64,000 nt of DNA from Rebecca billardiae RCC1528 (Eukaryota > Haptophyta): NCBI GenBank assembly GCA_965240325.2, contig OZ251255.1, positions 62,001 to 126,000 on the forward strand, in the 5' to 3' direction. Under the pieces are notes generated by a model. The model saw only the letters and a program-made list of their open reading frames with translations, was not told the DNA's origin and did no database searches. Shown here in pieces: positions 29,001-41,000 of the stretch. Made by a program: the position numbers and the translations under genes. How positions within the stretch are numbered: position 1 is the first letter of the stretch; every line of letters starts with the position of its first letter.

Positions 29001-32000
29001 TTTGTGCGCGCGCGTTGCGTTGCGCGTTGCGCGACGCGTGCCGCGTGCCGCGTGCGCGTGCGCCCTCCGCGTTGCCGCGGACTCACGCATGCCCCCGCGG
29101 CGCCCCCGTGCGCGCAGCCGGCTTGCGGACGTGAGTGGCGTGACCGGCACTGTCCCGAGCGGCATGCTCACGCTGCCCGACATGACCTCCGTGCAGCTCG
29201 CCAACTCGGGGCTGTGCGGAGGGCCGTACTCGTTCACGCGCTCGGGGGCGACGTACACCTTCCCGCCGTGCCCCAGCCCGCCGCCTTCGCCGCCCGGCCC
29301 TCCGCCGTCGCCGCCGCCACCACGCCCGCCGCCCAGCCCGCCGCCGAGCCCGCCACCGCCGTCTCCTCCGCCGAGCCCGCCGCCGAGCCCGCCACCGCCG
29401 AGCCCGCTGCCGTCGCCGCCGCCCAGCCCGCCGCCACCGTCACCGCCGCCGAGCCCACCGCCGAGCCCGCCACCGCCATCGCCGCCGCCGAGCCCTCCGC
29501 CGAGCCCTCCACCGAGCCCGCCGCCGAGCTCGCCGCCCAGCCCTCCGCCGTCACCACCGCCATCGCCGCCACCAGCGCCGCCACCGCCCAGCCCGCCGCC
29601 TTCGCTGCCACCGAGCCCCCCGCCGTCGCCGCCACCGAGCCCGCCGCCGAGCCCGCTTCCGTCGCCGCCACCTGCGCCACCGCCCCCGAGGCCTCCGCCA
29701 TCGCCGCCACCCATCCCGAACCCGCCGCCCTCACCGCCGCCGTCACCCCCGCCTTCGCCGCTGCCGTCGCCGCCGCCATCGCCGCCGCCATCGCCGCCGC
29801 CGCGACCTCCTCCGAGCCCACCGCCGCTGCCTCCGCCGCCATCGCCGCCTCCGCGCCCGCCGAGCCCGCCGCCGTCGCCGCCGCCGTGCCCGCAGCTCGA
29901 GGCCCACCCGCTGTGGGTGGGCTGCGGCAGCACGTGCACGCAGATCTCGACCGAGTTCGAGTACGTGTGCGGCACCATCCCCACCGAGGTGGCGCACTTC
30001 TCCTCGCTCACGCTGCTCGACCTCGAGGCGAACCTGCTGACGGGCACGCTGCCCACCGAGCTGGGCGCGATGACGCAGCTCAAGTACGAGATCGACGTGG
30101 AGGCCAACCCGATCTCGGGCACGATCCCGACGGAGCTGGGCCGGCTGAGCCTGCTCTGGCTGCTCATCTTCACCAACACGCCGCTCACCGGCACCCTCCC
30201 GACCGAGCTCGGCGGGCTGAGCGACCTGATGCATTTGTGCGCGCGCGTTGCGTTGCGCGTTGCGCGACGCGTGCCGCGTGCCGCGTGCGCGTGCGCCCTC
30301 CGCGTTGCCGCGGACTCACGCATGCCCCCGCGGCGCCCCCGTGCGCGCAGCCGGCTTGCGGACGTGAGTGGCGTGACCGGCACTGTCCCGAGCGGCATGC
30401 TCACGCTGCCCGACATGACCTCCGTGCAGCTCGCCAACTCGGGGCTGTGCGGAGGGCCGTACTCGTTCACGCGCTCGGGGGCGACGTACACCTTCCCGCC
30501 GTGCCCCAGCCCGCCGCCTTCGCCGCCCGGCCCTCCGCCGTCGCCGCCGCCACCACGCCCGCCGCCCAGCCCGCCGCCGAGCCCGCCACCGCCGTCGCCT
30601 CCGCCGAGCCCGCCGCCGAGCCCGCCACCGCCGAGCCCGCTGCCGTCGCCGCCGCCCAGCCCGCCGCCACCGTCACCGCCGCCGAGCCCACCGCCGAGCC
30701 CGCCACCGCCATCGCCGCCGCCGAGCCCTCCGCCGAGCCCTCCACCGAGCCCGCCGCCGAGCTCGCCGCCGAGGCCGCCACCGCCGTCGCCTCCGCCGAG
30801 CCCGCCGCCCAAGCCCCCTCCGCCGACCCCGCCGCCTTCGCCGCCGCCCAGCCCTCCGCCGTCGCCACCGCCGTCGCCGCCACCGCCAAGGCCTCCGCCG
30901 ACCCCGCCACCACGACCGCCCAGCCCACCGCCGTCGCCCCCGCCGCGCCCACCTCCCAGCCCGCCACCTGCGCAGCCGCCACCGAGCCCGCCGCCGAGCC
31001 CGCCTCCGTCGCCGCCACCTGCGCCGCCGCCACCGAGCCCGCCGCCGAGCCCGCCTCCGAGCCCGCCACCTGCGCCGCCGCCGCCGAGCCCGCCGCCGAG
31101 CCCGCCTCCGTCGCCGCCACCTGCGCCGCCGCCACCGAGCCCGCCGCCGAGCCCGCCTCCGAGCCCGCCACCTGCGCCGCCGCCACCGAGCCCGCCGCCG
31201 AGCCCGCCTCCGTCGCCGCCACCTGCGCCGCCGCCACCGAGCCCGCCGCCGAGCCCGCCTCCGTTGCTGCCACCTGCGCCGCCGCCACCGAGCCCGCCGC
31301 CGAGCCCGCCTCCGTCGCCGCCACCTGCGCCGCCGCCACCGAGCCCGCCGCCGAGCCCGCCGCCGAGCCCGCCACCTGCGCCCCCGCCACCGAGCCCGCC
31401 GCCGAGCCCGCCTCCGTCGCCGCCACCTGCGCCGCCGCCACCGAGCCCGCCGCCGAGCCCGCCTCCGTCGCCGCCACCTGCGCCCCCGCCACCGAGCCCG
31501 CCGCCGAGCCCGCCGCCGTCGCCGCCACCTGCGCCGCCGCCACCGAGCCCGCCGCCGAGCCCGCCTCCGTCGCCGCCACCTGCGCCGCCGCCACCGAGCC
31601 CTCCGCCGAGCCCGCCTCCGTCGCCGCCACCTGCGCCGCCGCCACCGAGCCCGCCGCCGAGCCCGCCTCCGTCGCCGCCACCTGCGCCGCCGCCACCGAG
31701 CCCGCCGCCGAGCCCGCCTCCGAGCCCGCCACCGGCGCCGCCGCCACCGAGCCCTCCGCCGAGCCCGCCTCCGTCGCCGCCACCTGCGCCGCCGCCACCG
31801 AGCCCTCCGCCGAGCCCGCCTCCGAGCCCGCCACCTGCGCTGCCGCCACCGAGCCCGCCGCCGAGCCCGCCTCCGTCGCCGCCACCTGCGCCGCCGCCAC
31901 CGAGCCCGCCGCCGAGCCCGCCTCCGTCGCCGCCACCGGCGCCGCCGCCACCGAGCCCGCCGCCGAGCCCGCTTCCGTCGCCGCCACCCGCGCCGCCGCC

Positions 32001-35000
32001 ACCGAGCCCTCCGCCGAGCCCGCCTCCGTCGCCGCCACCGGCGCCGCCGCCACCGAGCCCGCCGCCGAGCCCGCCTCCGTCGCCGCCACCTGCGCCGCCG
32101 CCACCGAGCCCGCCGCCGAGCCCGCCTCCGTCGCCGCCACCTGCGCCGCCGCCACCGAGCCCGCCGCCGAGCCCGCCTCCGTCACCGCCACCTGCGCCGC
32201 CGCCACCGAGCCCGCCGCCGAGCCCGTCTCCGTCGCCGCCACCTGCGCCGCCGCCACCGAGCCCGCCGCCGAGCCCGCCTCCGTCGCCGCCACCGGCGCC
32301 GCCGCCACCGAGCCCGCCGCCGAGCCCGCCTCCGTCGCCGCCACCCGCGCCGCCGCCACCGAGCCCTCCGCCGAGCCCGCCTCCGTCGCCGCCACCTGCG
32401 CCGCCGCCACCGAGCCCGCCGCCGAGCCCGCCTCCGTCGCCGCCACCCGCGCCGCCGCCACCGAGCCCGCCGCCGAGCCCGCCTCCGTCGCCGCCACCTG
32501 CGCCGCCGCCACCGAGCCCGCCGCCGAGCCCGCCTCCGTCGCCGCCACCGGCGCCGCCGCCGCCGAGCCCGCCGCCGAGCCCGCCTCCGTCGCCGCCACC
32601 CGCGCCGCCGCCACCGAGCCCTCCGCCGAGCCCGCCTCCGTCGCCGCCACCGGCGCCGCCGCCACCGAGCCCGCCGCCGAGCCCGCCTCCGTCGCCGCCA
32701 CCTGCGCCGCCGCCACCGAGCCCGCCGCCGAGCCCGCCTCCGTCGCCGCCACCGGCGCCGCCGCCACCGAGCCCGCCGCCGAGCCCGCCTCCGTCGCCGC
32801 CACCCGCGCCGCCGCCACCGAGCCCTCCGCCGAGCCCGCCTCCGTCGCCGCCACCGGCGCCGCCGCCACCGAGCCCGCCGCCGAGCCCGCCTCCGTCGCC
32901 GCCACCCGCGCCGCCGCCACCGAGCCCGCCGCCGAGCCCGCCTCCGTCGCCGCCACCTGCGCCGCCGCCACCGAGCCCGCCGCCGAGCCCGCCTCCGTCG
33001 CCGCCACCTGCGCCGCCGCCACCGAGCCCTCCGCCGAGCCCGCCTCCGTCGCCGCCACCTGCGCCGCCGCCACCGAGCCCTCCGCCGAGCCCGCCTCCGT
33101 CGCCGCCACCTGCGCCGCCGCCACCGAGCCCGCCGCCGAGCCCGCCTCCGAGCCCGCCACCGGCGCCGCCGCCACCGAGCCCTCCGCCGAGCCCGCCTCC
33201 GTCGCCGCCACCGGCGCCGCCGCCACCGAGCCCTCCGCCGAGCCCGCCACCGAGCCCGCCACCTGCGCTGCCGCCACCGAGCCCGCCGCCGAGCCCGCCT
33301 CCGTCGCCGCCACCTGCGCCGCCGCCACCGAGCCCGCCGCCGAGCCCGCCTCCGTCGCCGCCACCGGCGCCGCCGCCACCGAGCCCGCCGCCGAGCCCGC
33401 CTCCGTCGCCGCCACCCGCGCCGCCGCCACCGAGCCCTCCGCCGAGCCCGCCTCCGTCGCCGCCACCGGCGCCGCCGCCACCGAGCCCGCCGCCGAGCCC
33501 GCCTCCGTCGCCGCCACCTGCGCCGCCGCCACCGAGCCCGCCGCCGAGCCCGCCTCCGTCGCCGCCACCTGCGCCGCCGCCACCGAGCCCGCCGCCGAGC
33601 CCGCCTCCGTCACCGCCACCTGCGCCGCCGCCACCGAGCCCGCCGCCGAGCCCGTCTCCGTCGCCGCCACCTGCGCCGCTGCCACCGAGCCCGCCGCCGA
33701 GCCCGCCTCCGTCGCCGCCACCGGCGCCGCCGCCACCGAGCCCGCCGCCGAGCCCGCCTCCGTCGCCGCCACCCGCGCCGCCGCCACCGAGCCCTCCGCC
33801 GAGCCCGCCTCCGTCGCCGCCACCGGCGCCGCCGCCACCGAGCCCGCCGCCGAGCCCGCCTCCGTCGCCGCCACCCGCGCCGCCGCCACCGAGCCCGCCG
33901 CCGAGCCCGCCTCCGTCGCCGCCACCTGCGCCGCCGCCACCGAGCCCGCCGCCGAGCCCGCCTCCGTCGCCGCCACCGGCGCCGCCGCCACCGAGCCCGC
34001 CGCCGAGCCCGCCTCCGTCGCCGCCACCTGCGCCGCCGCCACCGAGCCCGCCGCCGAGCCCGCCTCCGTCGCCGCCACCTGCGTCGCCGCCACCGAGCCC
34101 TCCGCCGAGCCCGCCTCCGTCGCCGCCACCTGCGCCGCCGCCACCGAGCCCTCCGCCGAGCCCGCCTCCGTCGCCGCCACCTGCGCCGCCGCCACCGAGC
34201 CCGCCGCCGAGCCCGCCTCCGAGCCCGCCACCGGCGCCGCCGCCACCGAGCCCTCCGCCGAGCCCGCCTCCGTCGCCGCCACCGGCGCCGCCGCCACCGA
34301 GCCCTCCGCCGAGCCCGCCTCCGAGCCCGCCACCTGCGCTGCCGCCACCGAGCCCGCCGCCGAGCCCGCCTCCGTCGCCGCCACCTGCGCCGCCGCCACC
34401 GAGCCCGCCGCCGAGCCCGCCTCCGTCGCCGCCACCTGCGCCGCCGCCACCGAGCCCGCCGCCGAGCCCGCCTCCGTCGCCGCCACCCGCGCCGCCGCCA
34501 CCGAGCCCGCCGCCGAGCCCGCCTCCTTCACCGCCACCTGCGCCGCCGCCACCGAGCCCGCCGCCGAGCCCGTCTCCGTCGCCGCCACCTGCGCCGCCGC
34601 CACCGAGCCCGCCGCCGAGCCCGCCTCCGTCGCCGCCACCGGCGCCGCCGCCACCGAGCCCGCCGCCGAGCCCGCCTCCGTCGCCGCCACCCGCGCCGCC
34701 GCCACCGAGACCGCCGCCGAGCCCGCCTCCGAGCCCGCCACCTGCGCTGCCGCCACCGAGCCCGCCGCCGAGCCCGCCTCCGTCGCCGCCACCCGCGCCG
34801 CCGCCACCGAGCCCGCCGCCGAGCCCGCCTCCGTCGCCGCCACCTGCGCCGCCGCCACCGAGCCCGCCGCCGAGCCCGCCTCCGTCGCCGCCACCTGCGC
34901 CGCCGCCACCGAGCCCGCCGCCGAGCCCGCCTCCGTCGCCGCCACCTGCGCCGCCGCCACCGAGCCCTCCGCCGAGCCCGCCTCCGTCGCCGCCACCTGC

Positions 35001-38000
35001 GCCGCCGCCACCGAGCCCGCCGCCGAGCCCGCCTCCGAGCCCGCCACCTGCGCTGCCGCCACCGAGCCCGCCGCCGAGCCCGCCTCCGTCGCCGCCACCT
35101 GCGCCGCCGCCACCGAGCCCGCCGCCGAGCCCGCCTCCGTCGCCGCCCCCGGCGCCGCCGCCACCGAGCCCTCCGCCGAGCCCGCCTCCGTCGCCGCCAC
35201 CTGCGCCGCCGCCACCGAGCCCGCCGCCGAGCCCGCCGCCGAGCCCGCCACCTGCGGCCCTGCCACCGAGCCCGCCGCCGAGCCCGCCTCCGTCGCCGCC
35301 ACCTGCGCCGCCGCCACCGAGCCCGCCGCCGAGCCCGCCTCCGTCGCCGCCACCTGCGCCGCCGCCACCGAGCCCGCCGCCGAGCCCGCCTCCGTCGCCG
35401 CCACCTGCGCCGCCGGCACCGAGCCCGCCGCCGAGCCCGCCTCCGTCGCCGCCACCTGCGCCGCCGCCACCGAGCCCGCCGCCGAGCCCGCCTCCGTCGC
35501 CGCCACCTGCGCCGCCGCCACCGAGCCCGCCGCCGAGCCCGCCTCCGTCGCCGCCACCGGCGCCGCCGCCACCGAGCCCGCCGCCGAGCCCGCCTCCGTC
35601 GCCGCCACCGGCGCCGCCGCCACCGAGCCCGCCGCCGAGCCCGCCTCCGTCGCCGCCACCGGCGCCGCCGCCACCGAGCCCGCCGCCGAGCCCGCCTCCG
35701 AGCCCGCCACCGGCGCCGCCGCCACCGAGCCCGCCGCCGAGGCCGCCTCCGTCGCCGCCACCGGCGCCGCCGCCACCGAGCCCGCCGCCGAGCCCGCCTC
35801 CGTCGCCGCCACCTGCGCCGCCGCCACCGAGCCCGCCGCCGAGCCCGCCTCCGTCGCCGCCACCTGCGCCGCCGCCACCGAGCCCGCCGCCGAGCCCGCC
35901 TCCGTCGCCGCCACCTGCGCCGCCGCCACCGAGCCCGCCGCCGAGCCCGCCTCCGAGCCCGCCACCGGCGCCGCCGCCACCGAGCCCGCCGCCGAGCCCG
36001 CCTCCGAGCCCACCACCTGCGCCGCCGCCACCGAGCCCGCCGCCGAGCCCGCCTCCGTCGCCGCCACCTGCGCCGCCGCCACCGAGCCAGCCGCCGAGCC
36101 CGCCCCCGTCGCCGCCCCCGGCGCCGCCGCCACCGAGCCCGCCGCCGAGCCCGCCTCCGTCGCCACCACCTGCGCCGCCGCCACCGAGCCCGCCGCCGAG
36201 CCCGCCTCCGTCGCCGCCACCTGCGCCGCCGCCACCGAGCCCGCCGCCGAGCCCGCCTCCGTCGCCGCCACCTGCGCTGCCGCCACCGAGCCCGCCGCCG
36301 AGCCCGCCTCCGTCGCCGCCACCTGCGCCGCCACCACCGAGCCCGCCGCCGAGCCCGCCTCCGTCGCCGCCACCTGCGCCGACACCCCTGAGCCCACCTC
36401 CGAGCCCGCCGCCCATGCTGCCGCCCTCGCAGCCGCCCTCGCAGCCGCCCTCGCAGCCGCCCTCGCAGCCGCCGGCACAGCCGCCCTCGCAGCCGTCGCC
36501 GCCACCGCCGAGCCTGCCGCCCTCGCCGCCGCCGCGCCCGCCGCCCTCGCCGCCGCCCTCCGCGCCGCCGAGCCCGCCTCCGTCGCCGCCACCTGCGCCG
36601 CCGCCACCGAGCCCGCCGCCGAGCCCGCCTCCGTCGCCGCCACCTGCGCCGCCGCCACCGAGCCCGCCGCCGAGCCCGCCTCCGTCGCCGCCACCGGCGC
36701 CGCCGCCACCGAGCCCGCCGCCGAGCCCGCCTCCGTCGCCGCCACCGGCGCCGCCGCCACCGAGCCCGCCGCCGAGCCCGCCTCCGTCGCCGCCACCGGC
36801 GCCGCCGCCACCGAGCCCGCCGCCGAGCCCGCCTCCGAGCCCGCCACCGGCGCCGCCGCCACCGAGCCCGCCGCCGAGGCCGCCTCCGTCGCCGCCACCG
36901 GCGCCGCCGCCACCGAGCCCGCCGCCGAGCCCGCCTCCGTCGCCGCCACCTGCGCTGCCGCCACCGAGCCCGCCGCCGAGCCCGCCTCCGTCGCCGCCAC
37001 CTGCGCCGCCACCACCGAGCCCGCCGCCGAGCCCGCCTCCGTCGCCGCCACCTGCGCCGACACCCCTGAGCCCACCTCCGAGCCCGCCGCCCATGCTGCC
37101 GCCCTCGCAGCCGCCCTCGCAGCCGCCCTCGCAGCCGCCCTCGCAGCCGCCGGCACAGCCGCCCTCGCAGCCGTCGCCGCCACCGCCGAGCCTGCCGCCC
37201 TCGCCGCCGCCGCGCCCGCCGCCCTCGCCGCCGCCCTCCGCGCCGCCGAGCCCGCCGCCGCCGCCGCCGCCGCCCTCGCTCGCTCGCGTGCAGCTCGACG
37301 GGCTCGAGCCGCTCGGCGCGCCGGTCGGCGCCGAGCCGCGCGCGGCCGACGGGTCGCACGAGATCACCTTCCGCGGCGTGGGCCTGGTCGGCGTGGGCGG
37401 CGGCGGCGTGTGCGTCTTCACGCCGCCGCCGCCCGCCGCGCCCGTCGTCGTCGGCGCGGCGCTCGGCGCGGACGGCCGCACGGCGCGCTGTCTGCTGCCG
37501 GCGTCCGCGCCCGCTGCGTCGTACTTGGCCGAGCTGCGGCTGGGCGGCGGCGCGCACGCCGTGCGCACGCTGTTCGGCGACGAGCTGCGCTTCGAGCTGT
37601 ACGACGCGACCGCGGTTCTCGTGTCCGCGCTGCGCCCGTCCGCCGGCCCGGTGCGCGGCGGCACGGTGGTGACGCTCGAGGGCGTTGGCTTTGCGCAGCA
37701 CGGCGCGGGCGAGTTGTGCTGCGTGCTGCCCGCGCTCGGCGGCGGCTGCGCGGCGCCCGCGGCGCTGCTCTCGCCGCTCGCCGACGGCACGGCGCGCGCG
37801 GCGTGCGCGCTGCCGCCGCTGCCGCGGCCGCCGCGGCCGCTCGCGCTCGAGCTCTCGCTCGGCGCCGGCCGCGCGAACACGACGAGCCGCTCGGGCGCGC
37901 CCTTCACGGCGTACGCGGACGGCGCGGCGGCCGTGCACGCGCTCGCGCCGCGCTCGGGCCCCGCGCGCGGCGGCACGGCGGTCACGGTGGTGGGCGCGGG

Positions 38001-41000
38001 CCTCGACGCGGGCGAGGGCCTCGCGCTGGCCTTTGCGTTCGGCGCCGGCGGCGCCGCCGTGCCGGCCGAGTGGGCCAACGGCACGCACGCGCTCGTGCGC
38101 ACGCCGCCGTCGGCGGAGGGGCGCGCGGCGGTGCGCGTCTCGCTCAACGGCGGCGCGCAGTACGAGCCCGCGGCCGGCGGCGCCGAGGGCGGCGCCGAGG
38201 GCGGCGCGTGGTTCGAGTTTATCGGGCTGCACGCGCCCGAGCCGCTCGGCGCGGCGTTCGACGGCGCGCTGCGCGTCGTGCGCGTGTGGTTTGGGCAGCA
38301 GCCGACCGACCGCGCGCGCATGGGCTCGGCGCTCGCGCCGTGCGAGTCGGTGCTCGACGACGACACGGTCGCGCTGCTGCGCGGGCCGGCGGTGGCGGCG
38401 GCCGCGCCCGCGCCGCGCTGCTACTGGGCGGACGACTCGACGCTCGTCGCGCAGCTCGGCAGCGGCACGCTCGCGCGGCCGGGCGCGCGCATCGGCGTGC
38501 GCGGCGGCGTGCTCGCGCCCGCCGCGTGCGCGCCCGCGCCGTGCGCCGAGCCGTCGCTGCTCGCGCCCGCCGCGGCCGTCGCCATCGACGCGGACGCGCC
38601 GTGCGAGCTCGGCGCGGCTGACGGCGGCGGCGGCGGCGCGTGCGCCGCGCCGCTCGCGGCGCTCTCGGGGCCGGCGGCGCTCTCCTCCGCGTGCGGCGCC
38701 GACGCGGACGGCAGCGTAACGCTCGACGGCAGCGGCTCGAGCGGCGGCGGCGTCGTGCCGCTCGACTTTGAGTGGCGGCTGGTGCCGCCCGCCTCGGAGG
38801 ACGGCGGCGCGGCCGAGGCGGCGAACGCGGCGCTCGCGGCGCTGCCGCCGCGCACGCCCACGCTCACGCTCGGCGCGGGGGGCGCGGCGCCGCTGCCCGG
38901 CGCGGGCGACTTCACCGTCGCGCTGCGCGTGCGCTCCTCACTGCTCGGCCTCGTGTCTGCGCCCGCGCACCACGTCGTGCGCCGCCCGGCCGCGCGCGCG
39001 CCGCGGCTGGCGGTCGGCGGCCCGGCGGTGCGCGTCGCGCGCGCGGGCTCCGAGCTGCTGCTGCACGCCGAGGCGGCGGCGTGCGGCGCGGGCGGCGCGC
39101 TCGGCTTCGCGTGGCGGCTTGTCTCGGTCGCGCCGCTCGGCGCGCCCAACGCGACGGCGCTCGGCGCGGCGGGCGCGGCCGCGCTCGGCGCGCGCGCGCC
39201 CGAGCTCGGCGGCGGCGCGGGCGCGCGCGCGGCGCTGCTGCTGCGGCCGCACGCGCTCAGCGCGGGCTTTGCGTACGAGCTCGAGGTGCGCGCGTGGGTG
39301 GCGGCGGCGGCGGACGGCGCGTCGAGCACGGCGCGCGTGCGCGTGCTCGTGGCCGCGCAGCCGGTGCGCGCCGTGCTCGGCGCCGCGTCGCTCGACGTGC
39401 GCGCGAGCGCCGCCACGCCGCTGCTCCTGCAGCCGGCGCAGCGCGCGAACGGCACGGCGAACGGCACGGCGGCGGTGCCCGGCTGCGAGCCCTTCGTGCT
39501 CGACGCCTCCGCCTCCGCCGACCCGGACCAGCCGGACGGCGCCGGCTCGCTCCGATTTGCGTGGGCGGCGCGCTCGCTCGATCTCGGCGCCGAGATCGCC
39601 CTGCCGGCGTGGGTTGACACGTCGCGCGCGGCGCTGGCGGTGCCGGCGGGCGCGCTGGGCGTGGGCACGTACGCGCTCGAGGTGACCGTCTCGCGCGCCG
39701 CGGCCGCGGCCGGCGCCGCCGCCGCGCACGCCGTCGCGCGCGCGACCGTGCGCGTGGTGCCGTCCGCGCGCCCGCTGCCCGCCATCGCCATCGCGCCGCC
39801 GCGCGGCGGCCGCCCGCCGAGCGCGGCGTGGGCGCTGCCGTCGAAGCGGCTGAGCGTGCGCGCGAGCGTCGGCCTCGGCACGCCCGACCCCGCCGCGCCG
39901 GGCGGCGCGTGGGCGTGGGCCGAGCGCGACTTCAACCTCAGCTGGAGCGCGCGGCCGCTCAGCGGGCCCGACGCCGACGCCGACGGCGCGGGCGGCGCGG
40001 ACGGCGGCGCGGTCTCCGCGCCCGACCTGTCGGACGCGGCGCGCGTGACGACGACGGGCGCGCTCGGCGCGGTGCTCGCCTTCCGCTCGGGCGCGCTGGC
40101 GCCCGGCGGCCGCTACGCGCTCACGCTCAGCGCGACGCTCGCGCCCGCCACCGCCGAGCGCGCGGCCGCGGCCGCGCGGCTGGGCGTGCTCGGCGCCTCT
40201 GCCGCGGCGACGCTCGTGCTGGCGCTCAACCGGCCGCCGCACGGGGGCGGCGTGGGCGTGGAGCCGCGCGCGGGCGTGGCGCTGCGCACGCCCTTCGCAC
40301 TCGCCGCGCCCGGCTGGAGCGACGACGACGACGACGACCTGCCGCTCTCCTACGCGTTTGGGCACGCGGCCGACGCCGCCGACGGCGCCGCCGCCGAGGG
40401 CACCGCGCTGGCGGACGCGCGCGCGGCGCCGTGGCTGCTGCGCGTCGCGCTGCCGCCGGGCAACGGCTCGGTGCTCGTGGACGTGTGCGACGCGCACGGC
40501 GCGTGCGCGCGCGCCGCGACGAGCGTCGCCGTCGCGCACCCCGCCGCCGCCGCAGCCGCCGCCGAGTTTGCGGCCGCGCTCGGCGCCGCGCGCGCGAGCG
40601 CGGCCGCGGGCCAGCTCTCGAGCGCGCGCCGGCAGCTGCGCGCGCTCGCTGAGATGCTCGGCGCGGGCGCGGGCGGGAACGGCACGCTCGCCGCCGCGGC
40701 CGCGTCGCGCGAGCTGCTCGACCTCGGCGCGCAGCTGCTCGCCGCCGAGGCGGCGGGCGGTGGCGGCGGCTCGAGCGCGGCGGCGCGCGCGCAGGCGGCG
40801 GGCGCGCTCGCCGCCGTGCTCGCCGCCGCGCCCGCCGCCGCGCTCGACGGCGCCGCGCGCGCGTCGGCGCTCGCGCAGGCGGGCGCGATCGCCGCCGCCG
40901 CCGCGGAGTCGGGGCTCGGCGCCACCGCCGCCGCCGACCTGCTCGGCGCGATGGACGCCGCGCTCGCGCGCGGCGGCGGCGCGGGCGCGGACGCGGACGC

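Noticed and set aside
26030-30500. Treating the RCC1 part and the LRR/stalk part as separate genes
   Set aside because: The last RCC1 unit (WGEDAKGELGQG) continues without a stop or splice signal into the SPPP linker, and all exon phases agree.
27708-38621. Very long overlapping frames on both strands over the SPPP arrays (Ala/Glu/Thr-rich on plus, Gly- or Ala/Gly-rich on minus)
   Set aside because: CCN-type repeats contain no stop in any frame, so openness is a composition effect. Only the SPPP frame joins to real domains at both ends (RCC1/LRR before, IPT/REJ/GPS after).
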